Origin: Lentzea aerocolonigenes
GTDB taxonomy: Bacteria > Actinomycetota > Actinomycetes > Mycobacteriales > Pseudonocardiaceae
Length of the DNA: 64,000 nt
Assembly (NCBI RefSeq): GCF_000974445.1
Contig: NZ_BBOJ01000006.1
Location: 372,001-436,000, forward strand
Reading direction: 5' to 3'
This document shows, in pieces, positions 1 through 10,182 of the stretch (the first letter of the stretch is position 1; the number at the start of each line of letters is the position of its first letter). The notes under the pieces are model-generated. The model saw nothing but the letters and a program-made list of their open reading frames with translations, was not told the origin of the DNA and made no database searches. The position numbers were made by a program, and so were the translations under genes.

Positions 1-3000
1 GCTGTCCGCCCAGCTGTGGATCAGCTCCGGCACGGTCGGCTCGACAGCGGGGATCGGCGTCTCGCCCCACGCCACCAGTTGCGCGGCCTGCTCAGGACGC
101 TGCAACGGAACGTCCACGACGGCCAGCGACGGCCGTTCCGCCACCGCGGTCAGCACGACCACCAGTTGGTCGAGGATCCGCTCGACCGTCGAGGCGTCGA
201 ACGCGGCCGTGGAGAACTCCGCCTCGATGCGCAGCCGGCGCTCCAGGTCGACCGCGAAGGTCAGCGGGTAGTTGCCCTGCTCCACCGAATCGACTCCCGC
301 GTAGCCGCCCTGGCCGTCGTCGGGCAGCTCCTGGCTCGGGTAGTTGCCGAACACGACGATGGAGTCGAACAACGCGCGGCCACCCGGAACAGCCGACCAG
401 CGCTGCACGTCGACCAGCGGCGTGTACTCGAACCGTTGCAGCGCAATCTGATTGTCCTGCAACTCGTGCAGCCACGACGTGAACGGCGTGTCGACGGGCA
501 CCACGGCCCGCACGGGCAACGTGTTGATGAACAACCCGACCATCGACTCCACGCCGGCCAGGTCGGCCGGGCGGCCCGACACGGTGAGCCCGAACAGCAC
601 GTCGTCCTCACCCGACGACGCCGACAACACCTTCGCCCACGCCGCCTGCACCACCGTCGACAACGTCACGCGCTCACGCCGCGCCAACTCCGCCAGCTTG
701 GTCGTGGCGTCCTCGTCCAGCATCGTCCTGCGGCGGTCCTGGGCGTAATGACTCGCCGCCAACCGGTCCACGGGCAACGGTGTGGGCGCCTCGAAGCCGT
801 CCAAAAAGGACCGCCAGAAACCTTCGGACTCGTCCGGGTCACGCCCGTCGAGCCACGCGATGAACTCGCGGTACGGCCGCGCCGGACCGAGAGCCTTGCC
901 TTCGTACGCCGCGAACACCTCGTCCATGACGACCGGCAGGCTCCACCCGTCGCACAAACCCTGGTACAGCCCCCACACCAACCACAACCGGCCCTCACCG
1001 CGATCAACGAGGTACAACCTCATCAACGGCGGCGCCGCCAGATCGAAACCCAACGCCCGATCGGAAGCCAGCAACTCCCGCAACCGCACCTGCTGAGCAC
1101 CGTCGTCAAGCCGAGACCAATCCCGCTGCTCAAGCGGAACCTCCACGTCCGCGAGCACGACCTGCACCGGCTCGCTGACGCCCTCCCACACGAACCCGCT
1201 CCGCAACGCGGCGTGCCTGTTGATCACCTGACGCCAGGCGCCGGCCAGCCGGTCCGCGTCGATCGGTCCGGTCAGGTCGTAGACGCTCTGACCCCAGTAC
1301 AGACCGTCAACCGGAGAGCCGACGACACCGAACAACATGCCAGACTGCACCGGCGCCAACCGGTACACGTCCATCAACTGATAGCGCTCCGCTAGACCGT
1401 CAACCTCGCCCTGGCTCAGCGACGCCAACGGGAAGTCCGACGGCGTGAAACCTGAAACGCCGGACCGGCAGTGCGCCACCAGTGCGTGCAACGCCTCGAC
1501 GTACCGCGCCGCGACCCGTTCGACGGTGGCGGACTCGTGCAGGTTCGTGCTGTGCAGCCAGTCGATCCGCAGCCGGCCGTCGTCCGCGCGGACCACCTCG
1601 AGCTGCAGCGGATACGCCCTGGTACCACCGGGTCCCTGCAGCGGACCGGCGAGCTCGGCCGCGAGCTCACGGCGGATCAGGCCAGCCGAGCCGACGGCGT
1701 CGAAGGCGCCGAGGTAGTTGAACAGCACGGGCCGATCCGGTGCCTCGGCGAACTCACCCCGCAGCCACCGCAGGACGCCATAGCCCACACCTCGGCGCGG
1801 CACCGCCCGCAGCTCTTCCTTCACCGCCTTGATCGCCGAGCCCAGATCGGCGTGACCGCTCAACCGCACCGGGAAGATCGACGTGAACCACCCGACCGTC
1901 CGCGACAGGTCCAGGCCCTCGCGGCCGTGGCTCTCGACGTCGATCGTGACGTGGTCGCTGCCCGCCCAGTCCCCCAGGACGTGCGCCAGTGCGGCGAGCA
2001 GCAGGTCGTTGGCCTGCGTCCGGTAGGCCTTGTGCGCCTCACCGAACAGGGCGGTCGTGGTGGCGGCGTCCAGCCAGGTGCGCACCACCGCCCCGGAGTC
2101 CTCGGTGTTCGGGCCGTCCCCGTCGACCGGCAGCGCGACCACGTCGGCCGTCGCCGCGCTCCAGTGGTCCCGTTCCCCGCCGACCTCCAACTCCTGCAGG
2201 TGCGAGGCCCACTGCTGGAACGACACCGTCTTCGGTCCCAACGCCTCCGACCGGTACGCGGTGTCGAGGTCCTCCAGCAACACGTTCCAGGACACGCCGT
2301 CCATCACGAGGTGATGCACGGTCAAACCAAGCCACGCAGGCTCGGAACCCCGATCGAAGAACACGGCCGCAACCAGCGGACCATCGGCCAACCGCAACGA
2401 CTTCTGCGCCGCGGTCATCTCCGCAACGACATCCGCCGCTTCGACAACCCGCAGGAACCCGCCACCCTCAACCGGTGCGTTGTGCTGAGAAACGCCGAAG
2501 CGAATCCGCAGTGCGTCGTGGTGCGCCACCACAACATCGAGCGCCTGTCGCAACCGGTTCGGATCGGTGCCGGGCGCCAACTCGAACACACCCGACCAGT
2601 TCCAGTGGTCGCGGTCCGGGATGTCCTGCGCCAGGAACCACCGCTGAATCGGCGTCAACGGCACCGGACCGGTGACGACGCCCTGCTCCGCCACCGAGAC
2701 CACGGGGGTGTCGCGCACGGCGAGCGCGAGCTCGGCGATGGTCTGGTGGGCGAACACGTCCGCCACGTCGACACCCAGACCGGCGGCGCGAACGCGCGCC
2801 ACGATCTGCAAGCTCAGGATCGAGTCGCCACCCAACTCGAAGAAGTTGTCATGCACCCCAACGCGCTCAACGCCCAACACCCCGCCCCACACCGCCGCGA
2901 GCGTCTCCTCGACAGCGGTCCGGGGCGCGACGTACGCCTCACCGACCTCAGCCTCCGGCTCCGGCAGCCCGCGACGGTCGACCTTGCCGTTCGGGGTGAG

Positions 3001-6000
3001 CGGCAACCGCTCCAGGCCAACGAACACCGACGGCACCAGGAAGTCCGGGACCCGCGAGCGCAACCAGTCCCGCAACACCTTCGCGCTGAATTCACCCACC
3101 ACGTACGCAACGAGCCGCTTCCCGCCGTGCGGACCGCCATCCCGAGCCACCACAACGACATCACGCACATCCGGGTGATCACCAAGGACCACCTCGACCT
3201 CACCCGGCTCGACCCGATAACCACGGATCTTCACCTGCTCGTCCACACGACCCAGGAACTCGATCGTCCCGTCCGCCCGCCACCGCGCCCGGTCACCAGT
3301 GCGGTACAACCGACCACCAACCGAACCGAACACATCCGGCACAAACCGCTCAGCCGTGAGATCCGGCCGCCCCACATAACCCTGAGCCACGCCAGGACCA
3401 CCGACCAGCAGCTCACCGGGCACACCCACCGGCACCGGCCGCATCATGCGGTCGACCACGACGGCTCGCGCACCGGCGAGCGGAGTGCCAATCGGCACCA
3501 CCGCGGCAGGATGATCCTCACCCACCACGTGGAAGATCGAGTCGATCGCCGCCTCGGTCACCCCGAACACGTTGCCCGCCACCGCATTCGGCGCCACCTC
3601 GGACACCGCGACAGTCAACGCCTCATGCGTCCACAGGTCCGTACCCGAGATCACCAACCGCAACGACTTGACCGGACCAGCCTCCCGGCAGTGGGCGGCC
3701 AGGTCGCGCAACAGCATGCCCGGCACGATCTCCGCGACCTCGACCTCGTGCTCCACCAAGGTCTCGTGCAACGACTCCACTGTCACGTGCTCGTCGTGCG
3801 GCAGGAACACCACTGTCCGCCCAAAAGCCAACGCCCGCGTCATGTCCCCGATCGACACGTCGAAACCGGGACCGGACATCGACAACACCGTGCCCGGACC
3901 ACCCAGCTCGGCGAGCCCGGCGCGCCACCCCGCCACGTACGACGACAACGCGGCATGCGTCACCGCCACACCCTTCGGCCGCCCGGTCGAGCCCGAGGTG
4001 TATGCCACATAGGCCAAAGCCTCGGGATGGATCCGCACCGGCAACGCCCCGAAACCCGGAGAGTCGTCGTCCAGCAGCACCACCCCGGCGAGCCCTGCCA
4101 GCTCGCCGGCCAGCGCCGACATCGTGACCGCGGCGACCACACCGGCGTCGGCCAGCAGGAACTCCAGCCGTTCCGCGGGAAGCCCGGGATTGATCGGCAC
4201 GTACACGCCACCGCTGCGCAACACACCCTGGAAGGCCACCGCCAGCTCGATCCCGCGTGGCACCAGGACCGCGACCCGGGACCCCGGCACCACTCCGGCC
4301 CGCTGGAGCCGCCCGGCCAGTGCCTCCGCCCGGAAACCCAGCTCGGCGTACGTCAGGCTCTCCGCACCGCAGACCACCGCGACCTCGGGCGAGATCCGCG
4401 CCCAGTCGCCGATCAGGTCCGGCACCGGCCGTTCGGCGGCGGGTGCGCGGGTCTCGCCCCACGCCACCAACGCCGCCGCCTGCTCCGGCCGGTGCAAGGG
4501 CACGTCGCGCACCGCCAGGTCCGGCCGCTCGGCCACCGCCGTCAGCACGACCACGAGCTGGTCGAGGATCCGTTCGACCGTGACCGCGTCGAACGCCGCC
4601 GTCGAGAACTCCGCCTCGACGCGCAGCGTGTCGTCCACGTCGACGGCGAAGGTGAGCGGGTAGTTGCCCTGCTCCACCGAGTCGAGCAGTGGCGACAGCT
4701 CGAAGTCGGCGACGCGGGTCGTGCCGCCGGGGTAGTTGCGCAGCACGACGATGCTGTCGAACAACGCGCGGCCGCCGGGCACAGCCGACCAGCGCTGCAC
4801 GTCGACCAGCGGCGTGTACTCGAACCGTTGCACCGCGACCTGGTTGTCGCGCACCTCGCGCAGCCACGACGTGAACGGCACGTCGCCGGGGACGACAACC
4901 CGCACGGGCAAAGTGTTGATGAACAGGCCCACGGTCGACTCGACACCGGCCAGCTCGGGCGGGCGGCCCGACACCGTCAGGCCGAACACCACATCGTCCT
5001 CACCCGACGACGCCGACAACACCTTCGCCCACGCCGCCTGCACCACCGCCGACAACGTCACGCGCTCGCGGCGGGCCAGGTCGACGATCCTGGCCGTGAC
5101 ATCGGCGTCGAGCGCGGTCCGGCTCCGGTCTTGCGCGTAGTGGCTGGCGGCCAACCGATCCACCGGCAACGGCGTGGGTGCCTCGAAGCCGTCCAAACAG
5201 GACCGCCAGAACCCCTCGGCCTCGCCCGGATCGCGCCCGTCCAGCCAGGCGATGAACTCCCGGTACGACCTCACCGGTCCGAGCGACCGGCCCGCGTACT
5301 CGGCGCACACCTCGTCCATCACGACGGGCAGGCTCCACCCGTCGCACAAACCCTGATACAGCCCCCAGACGAGCCAGTGCTGCCCGCGACCCCGGTCGAC
5401 GAGGTACAGGCGCAGCAACGGCGGCGCCGCCAGGTCGAAACCCAGCGCCCGATCGGAATCCAGCAGCTCCCGCAACCCGGCGTGCTGGGCGTCCGCGTCG
5501 AGACCGGACCAGTCGCACAGCTGCACCGGAACGTCGACATCGGCGAGCACGACCTGCACCGGTTCGCTGACGCCCTCCCACACGAACCCGCTCCGCAACG
5601 CCGCCTGACGCGCGATCACCGACCGCCACGCCCCCGCGAGCCGGTCGGCGTCCACGGTTCCGGTGAGCTCGTAAACCCCCTGGCCCCAATAGAGTCCGTC
5701 GCCTTCGGCAGGGGCGCCCACGACCCCGAACAGCATGCCCGACTGCACCGGCGCCAACCGGTACACGTCCGCCAGCCCCGGGAACCGCGCCGCCAGCCGG
5801 TCGATCTCGTGCTGGGCCAACGACGCCAACGGGAAGTCCGACGGCGTGAAGCCGGAGACCCCGGACCGGCAGTGCTCGACCAGCCCCTCCAGCTCACGCT
5901 GGTAGGTCTCGGCCAGCCGGCCGATGGTCGCCGTCGTGTGCAGGTTCGCGCTGTAGTGCCACTCGACGCGCAGCCGCCCGTCCGCGGTGCGCGTCACCTC

Positions 6001-8840
6001 CAGGTTGAGCAGGTGGGACCGCGTGCCACGACCGGCCGTCGCGGCACCGCGCAGGTGCGCCGGCAGCTCACGGCGCAGCAGGTCCCCGGTGCCCCCGGTG
6101 GCTCCCAGGTAGTTGAACAGCACCGGACGGTCCGGAGCGTCCGCCAGTTCGCCGTGCAGCCACCGCAGCACGCCGTAGCCCACTCCGCGGCGCGGCACGG
6201 CCCGCAGCTGCTCCTTGACCGCCTTCACCGTCGCACCGGGGTCCTCGTGCCGGCTCAGCCGCACCGGGAAGATCGACGTGAACCACCCGACGGTCCTCGA
6301 CAGGTCCAGGCCCTCACGGCCGTGGCTCTCCAGGTCGATGGTCAGGTCGTCGGTGCCGGCCCACGGACCGAGCGTGCGCACCAGCGCCGCGAGCAGCAAG
6401 TCGTTGCCCCGCGTGCGATACGCCTTGTGCGCGTCACCGAGCAACGCGGCGGTGGTCCCGGCGTCGAGCCACGTCGTGTGGACCCGCGCGGACCGCTCGT
6501 CGTTGGGCCCGACACCGTCGACAGGCAGTGCGCTCACGTTCGACGTCGCCGCGACCCAGTGGTCCCGTTCCCCGCCGACCTCCAACCCCGCCAGGTGCTC
6601 AGACCACTGCCGGAACGAGGTCGTCTTCGGCCCCAACGCCTCAGCGCGGTACGCGGTGCCGAGATCCTCCAGCAACACGTTCCACGACACGCCGTCCATC
6701 ACCACGTGGTGGACGATCAGGCCCAGCCAGGCCGGTTCGGAACCGCGGTCGAGGTAGACCGCCGCCACCAGCGGACCGTCGGCCAGCCGCAACGACTTGT
6801 GCGCCGCCGTCATCTCGGCGGCCACGTCATCGTCGCGCACCGCGACGACCCGCAGGAGATCGACGGGCTCGATCCCGGCGTTGTGCTGACCGTCGGCCGA
6901 GAACCGGATCCGCAGGGCGTCGTGGTGGTCGATCAGGGCGGCGAGTGCGCCGGCGAGCCGGGCTGGGTCGGTGCCCGGTGCCAGCTCGAACACCCCCGAC
7001 CAGTTCCAGTGGTCGCGGTCGGCGATGTCCTGCGCCAGGAACCAGTGCTGGATCGGCGTCAGCGGCACCGGGCCGGTCACCACGCCCTGCTCCGCCGACG
7101 TCACCACCGGCGTGTCACGCACGACGGCCGCCAGCTCGGCGACGGTCTGGCGGGTCAGCACGTCGGCGACGTCCACACCCAGACCGGCGGCACGGGCGCG
7201 GGCCACGATCTGCAGGCTCAGGATCGAGTCGCCGCCCAGCTCGAAGAAGTTGTCGTGCACACCGACACGGCCGACCCCGAGCACCTGCGACCACACGGCC
7301 GCCAGAGTGTCCTCAACGGACGTTCGCGGTGCCTCGTAGGCTTCCGCCGTGCCAGGCTCCGGGTCGGGCAGGTTCCGGCGGTCGACCTTGCCGTTCGGCG
7401 TCAGCGGAAGCCGGTCCAGCGCAACGAACACCGACGGCACCAAGTAGTCCGGCACCCGCTCGCGCAACCACTCCCGCAACACCTTCGCACTGAACTCACC
7501 CACCACGTACGCAACGAGCCGCTTGCCACCGTGCGGACCGCCATCCCGCGCCACCACAACGACATCACGCACATCCGGGTGATCACCGAGAACCACCTCG
7601 ACCTCACCCGGCTCCACGCGATACCCGCGGATCTTGACCTGCTCGTCCACGCGACCGAGGAACTCGAGCACGCCGTCGGCACGCCACCGGGCCCGGTCAC
7701 CGGTGCGGTACAACCGGCCGCCCGAGCCACCGAACACGTCGGGCAGGAACCGTTCCGCGGTCAGGTCCGGGCGTCCGGCGTAACCCCGGGCGAGTCCCGG
7801 CCCGCCGACCAGCAGCTCACCCTCGACGCCCACGGGCGCCGGCCGCATCCGGCCGTCGACGACGAAAACGTCGACCCCGGCGAGCGGCAGGCCGATCGGC
7901 ACGACCTCGCCCTCGTGCTCCGGCCGCTCCACGACGGGGTGGAAGATCGAGTCGATCGCGGCCTCGGTCACGCCGAAGACGTTGCCCGGCACCGCATTGG
8001 GCGCCACGTCCGCGACCGCGGACACGAGTGCGTCGTAGGTCCACATGTCAGTGCCGGAGATGACCAGCCGCAGCGACTCGACCGGACCCGCCTCGCGGCA
8101 GTGGGCGGCGAGATCGCGCAGCAGCATGCCAGGCACGATCTCCGCGACCTCTACCTCGTGGTCCACCAGCGTGCGGTGCAACGACTCGACGGACACGGCT
8201 TCGTCGTGCGGCAGGAACACCACGGTCTGCCCGAACGCCAGAGCGCGGGTCATGTCACCGATGGAGACGTCGAACCCCGGCCCCGACATCGACAGCACCG
8301 TGCCGGCCCCGCCCAGCGCGCCGAGTGCCTGGCGCCAGCCGTCCACGTACGACGACAACGCGCCGTGCGTCACCGCCACACCCTTGGGCCGTCCCGTCGA
8401 TCCCGACGTGTAGGCCAGGTACGCCAGCGCAGCCGGGTCGATGCGCACCGAAGACACCCCGGCGCCCGAAACCACGTCGTCGAGCACCAGCACCTCGCCG
8501 GTGAACCCGGCGAGCTCACCGGCGAGAGCCGCGGTCGTGACCGCGACCGTCACGCCGGCCAGCAGGAACGCCAGCCGTTCCGCGGGAAGCCCGGGATTGA
8601 TCGGCACGTAGACGCCACCGCTGCGCAACACACCCTGGAAGGCGACCGCCAGCTCGATCCCGCGCGGCACCAGCACCGCGACCGGCGACTCCACGGTGAC
8701 GCCCGCCTGCCGGAGCCGAGCGGCGAGCGCGTCGGCCCGCTCCCCCAGTTCGCCGAACGAGAGCTGCTCCTGACCGCACACGACCGCGGGCCGTTCGGGC
8801 CGCGTCACGGCGTGACCCGCGATCAGGTCCGGTACGCACG
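1..8840 (-). repeat. tandem duplication of an A-PCP-E-C module inside NRPS1
   Basis: Two consecutive A-PCP-E-C blocks of about 4.4 kb (roughly 8840-4430 and 4430-1) align along their length. Long stretches are identical at protein level, for example the A-domain segment FDVSIGDMTRAL, the PCP segment HDNFFELGGDSILSLQIV and the C segment LYQGLCDGWSLP. Identity is patchy: some stretches are near identical in DNA (about 3080-3200 against 7490-7610) and others have diverged. That pattern suggests an internal duplication followed by local gene conversion. The third A domain starts at the left edge, so the array may continue outside the window. Confidence 0.8.
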
Positions 8841-10182
8841 AGGTGACACCCGGCGCGGTTCCCGCTCCCCAGCTCCGGGTACGACTATGGTCCACAGTGG
8901 ACGAGGAGACGGCGCCGTCCAGCGGACCGCGCGCGATCCGGTCGAGCACGTCGAGGAACCGTTCCTCGTGCAACGCCAGTTCCGCGCCGGCGGCGACGCC
9001 GTCCTCCACGTCGACGTCCAGCCACGCCTGCCCACCACGAGACCAGCCGTAGGTGGTGACGGTGAGGTCGCGGATCGGCCCGACCGACAGGTTGCGGGGC
9101 ACGTCGGCGTGCACCTCCGCGCCGAACGAGAGCGGCCGGTTGAGGTCGATCACGTTGAGCGTGGGGCCGAACCACGCGCCGTTGCCGGTGGCCCCGAGCC
9201 GCCGGGCCAGGTCCTCACCCCGGTACCGCGACCTGACGGCGATCTCCGCCAGCCGCGCGGCGGTGGCGCCGGTCAGCTGCCGGACCGTCGTGTCGTCCGG
9301 CAGGTGCAGGACAACGGGGGCGACGTTCGCGAGCAGCCCGGGAGTGGTGCGCGCCAACGGACTCCGGCGCGCGGCCGTGGCGAGGCCGAACACCACGTCT
9401 TCGTGATCGGCGAGCTGCCGCCGGTAGGCCGCGAACGCCGACACGAGGAAGTGCGAAACGCGCATCCCCAGCTCGGCGCAGCGATCGAGGACGGCACCGC
9501 GCAACGCCGCGTCGACCGCGACCGTACGCCGCCGTGACGGGCGCCGGCGTTCGGGACGGCCTTCTTCCCGGCCGGGCACCGTGTCCAGCCAGTACCGCTC
9601 GTCCGCGGCCCGGTCGGCGGACCGCCGGTAAGCCTGGTCCTCTGCCACGACCTCGGCCCACGAACCGAAGTGGCGGGGCCGGTGCGCACCGGCGTAGACC
9701 TCCGCCACCCGGTGCGTGATCAGGTTGAACGAGAAGATGTCCGAGACGAGGTGGTGCGCCCGGTGGTACCACCAGCTCTCGTCGTCGGCGACGCGCAGCA
9801 GCGCCCAGCGCCAGAGCGGCGCCATCCGGTGGTCGATCGGCCGGGCGCCCTCGGCGTGCATCCACGCCACGGCCGCGCCCGCCGGATCGTCCTGTGCGCG
9901 CAGGTCCACCACGGGCATGACCTCGCCGGGCAGCTCGTCGGCGAAGGCCTGCCACGGCGAACCGTCCGCGTGCTCACCGAAGAACAGCCGGTAGGCATCG
10001 GTTTCCTCCGCCGCGACCTGGGCACTGCGCCGCAGGAGCTCCTCGTCCAGGGGCCCGTGCAGCACCACGTACTGCGCCGGGTTGAACTCCGGGGTGTCCC
10101 CGAGCAGTTCCGCGGACAGCCACATGTCCAGCTGCGCCGCGGTCAGCGAGTACCGAACGCCGGGTGCGCGCCGCTCAACCAC
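1..10182 (-). CDS. NRPS1, C-A-PCP-E-C-A-PCP-E-C-A..., 3' end outside window
   Basis: The minus-strand reading frame is open from the GTG at 10182 (AGGAGG about 9 nt upstream) to the window edge, giving about 3,394 codons with no stop. Approximate residues: C1 6-430; A1 449-940; PCP1 around 984 (ELGGDSI); E1 1037-1440; C2 1473-1895; A2 1920-2400; PCP2 around 2454; E2 2505-2900; C3 from 2941; A3 begins at the edge. The E domains keep VHHxVMDG and an ESHGRE motif, so two D-residues are expected. C1 has HHLVSDI (9736-9756). C2 and C3 read YQGLCDG where HHxxxDG is expected. A1 and A2 share pocket residues that I read as D-V-G-E-V-S-V-I-D, close to the ornithine signature; this is alignment by eye and the substrate is inference. 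C1 resembles the first C domain of siderophore-type synthetases. The gene lies upstream of and separate from the main minus operon, so its place in the assembly order is unknown. Confidence 0.93.
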   Translation of the reverse strand, partial: MVERRAPGVRYSLTAAQLDMWLSAELLGDTPEFNPAQYVVLHGPLDEELLRRSAQVAAEETDAYRLFFGEHADGSPWQAFADELPGEVMPVVDLRAQDDPAGAAVAWMHAEGARPIDHRMAPLWRWALLRVADDESWWYHRAHHLVSDIFSFNLITHRVAEVYAGAHRPRHFGSWAEVVAEDQAYRRSADRAADERYWLDTVPGREEGRPERRRPSRRRTVAVDAALRGAVLDRCAELGMRVSHFLVSAFAAYRRQLADHEDVVFGLATAARRSPLARTTPGLLANVAPVVLHLPDDTTVRQLTGATAARLAEIAVRSRYRGEDLARRLGATGNGAWFGPTLNVIDLNRPLSFGAEVHADVPRNLSVGPIRDLTVTTYGWSRGGQAWLDVDVEDGVAAGAELALHEERFLDVLDRIARGPLDGAVSSSTVDHSRTRSWGAGTAPGVTSCVPDLIAGHAVTRPERPAVVCGQEQLSFGELGERADALAARLRQAGVTVESPVAVLVPRGIELAVAFQGVLRSGGVYVPINPGLPAERLAFLLAGVTVAVTTAALAGELAGFTGEVLVLDDVVSGAGVSSVRIDPAALAYLAYTSGSTGRPKGVAVTHGALSSYVDGWRQALGALGGAGTVLSMSGPGFDVSIGDMTRALAFGQTVVFLPHDEAVSVESLHRTLVDHEVEVAEIVPGMLLRDLAAHCREAGPVESLRLVISGTDMWTYDALVSAVADVAPNAVPGNVFGVTEAAIDSIFHPVVERPEHEGEVVPIGLPLAGVDVFVVDGRMRPAPVGVEGELLVGGPGLARGYAGRPDLTAERFLPDVFGGSGGRLYRTGDRARWRADGVLEFLGRVDEQVKIRGYRVEPGEVEVVLGDHPDVRDVVVVARDGGPHGGKRLVAYVVGEFSAKVLREWLRERVPDYLVPSVFVALDRLPLTPNGKVDRRNLPDPEPGTAEAYEAPRTSVEDTLAAVWSQVLGVGRVGVHDNFFELGGDSILSLQIVARARAAGLGVDVADVLTRQTVAELAAVVRDTPVVTSAEQGVVTGPVPLTPIQHWFLAQDIADRDHWNWSGVFELAPGTDPARLAGALAALIDHHDALRIRFSADGQHNAGIEPVDLLRVVAVRDDDVAAEMTAAHKSLRLADGPLVAAVYLDRGSEPAWLGLIVHHVVMDGVSWNVLLEDLGTAYRAEALGPKTTSFRQWSEHLAGLEVGGERDHWVAATSNVSALPVDGVGPNDERSARVHTTWLDAGTTAALLGDAHKAYRTRGNDLLLAALVRTLGPWAGTDDLTIDLESHGREGLDLSRTVGWFTSIFPVRLSRHEDPGATVKAVKEQLRAVPRRGVGYGVLRWLHGELADAPDRPVLFNYLGATGGTGDLLRRELPAHLRGAATAGRGTRSHLLNLEVTRTADGRLRVEWHYSANLHTTATIGRLAETYQRELEGLVEHCRSGVSGFTPSDFPLASLAQHEIDRLAARFPGLADVYRLAPVQSGMLFGVVGAPAEGDGLYWGQGVYELTGTVDADRLAGAWRSVIARQAALRSGFVWEGVSEPVQVVLADVDVPVQLCDWSGLDADAQHAGLRELLDSDRALGFDLAAPPLLRLYLVDRGRGQHWLVWGLYQGLCDGWSLPVVMDEVCAEYAGRSLGPVRSYREFIAWLDGRDPGEAEGFWRSCLDGFEAPTPLPVDRLAASHYAQDRSRTALDADVTARIVDLARRERVTLSAVVQAAWAKVLSASSGEDDVVFGLTVSGRPPELAGVESTVGLFINTLPVRVVVPGDVPFTSWLREVRDNQVAVQRFEYTPLVDVQRWSAVPGGRALFDSIVVLRNYPGGTTRVADFELSPLLDSVEQGNYPLTFAVDVDDTLRVEAEFSTAAFDAVTVERILDQLVVVLTAVAERPDLAVRDVPLHRPEQAAALVAWGETRAPAAERPVPDLIGDWARISPEVAVVCGAESLTYAELGFRAEALAGRLQRAGVVPGSRVAVLVPRGIELAVAFQGVLRSGGVYVPINPGLPAERLEFLLADAGVVAAVTMSALAGELAGLAGVVLLDDDSPGFGALPVRIHPEALAYVAYTSGSTGRPKGVAVTHAALSSYVAGWRAGLAELGGPGTVLSMSGPGFDVSIGDMTRALAFGRTVVFLPHDEHVTVESLHETLVEHEVEVAEIVPGMLLRDLAAHCREAGPVKSLRLVISGTDLWTHEALTVAVSEVAPNAVAGNVFGVTEAAIDSIFHVVGEDHPAAVVPIGTPLAGARAVVVDRMMRPVPVGVPGELLVGGPGVAQGYVGRPDLTAERFVPDVFGSVGGRLYRTGDRARWRADGTIEFLGRVDEQVKIRGYRVEPGEVEVVLGDHPDVRDVVVVARDGGPHGGKRLVAYVVGEFSAKVLRDWLRSRVPDFLVPSVFVGLERLPLTPNGKVDRRGLPEPEAEVGEAYVAPRTAVEETLAAVWGGVLGVERVGVHDNFFELGGDSILSLQIVARVRAAGLGVDVADVFAHQTIAELALAVRDTPVVSVAEQGVVTGPVPLTPIQRWFLAQDIPDRDHWNWSGVFELAPGTDPNRLRQALDVVVAHHDALRIRFGVSQHNAPVEGGGFLRVVEAADVVAEMTAAQKSLRLADGPLVAAVFFDRGSEPAWLGLTVHHLVMDGVSWNVLLEDLDTAYRSEALGPKTVSFQQWASHLQELEVGGERDHWSAATADVVALPVDGDGPNTEDSGAVVRTWLDAATTTALFGEAHKAYRTQANDLLLAALAHVLGDWAGSDHVTIDVESHGREGLDLSRTVGWFTSIFPVRLSGHADLGSAIKAVKEELRAVPRRGVGYGVLRWLRGEFAEAPDRPVLFNYLGAFDAVGSAGLIRRELAAELAGPLQGPGGTRAYPLQLEVVRADDGRLRIDWLHSTNLHESATVERVAARYVEALHALVAHCRSGVSGFTPSDFPLASLSQGEVDGLAERYQLMDVYRLAPVQSGMLFGVVGSPVDGLYWGQSVYDLTGPIDADRLAGAWRQVINRHAALRSGFVWEGVSEPVQVVLADVEVPLEQRDWSRLDDGAQQVRLRELLASDRALGFDLAAPPLMRLYLVDRGEGRLWLVWGLYQGLCDGWSLPVVMDEVFAAYEGKALGPARPYREFIAWLDGRDPDESEGFWRSFLDGFEAPTPLPVDRLAASHYAQDRRRTMLDEDATTKLAELARRERVTLSTVVQAAWAKVLSASSGEDDVLFGLTVSGRPADLAGVESMVGLFINTLPVRAVVPVDTPFTSWLHELQDNQIALQRFEYTPLVDVQRWSAVPGGRALFDSIVVFGNYPSQELPDDGQGGYAGVDSVEQGNYPLTFAVDLERRLRIEAEFSTAAFDASTVERILDQLVVVLTAVAERPSLAVVDVPLQRPEQAAQLVAWGETPIPAVEPTVPELIHSWADS

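Noticed and set aside
1471..9537. Plus-strand open frame of 2,688 codons
   Set aside because: It is the antisense of NRPS1. High GC leaves the opposite frame open; the translation is Arg/His/Gln-rich and has no family motifs, while the minus frame shows textbook NRPS domains.
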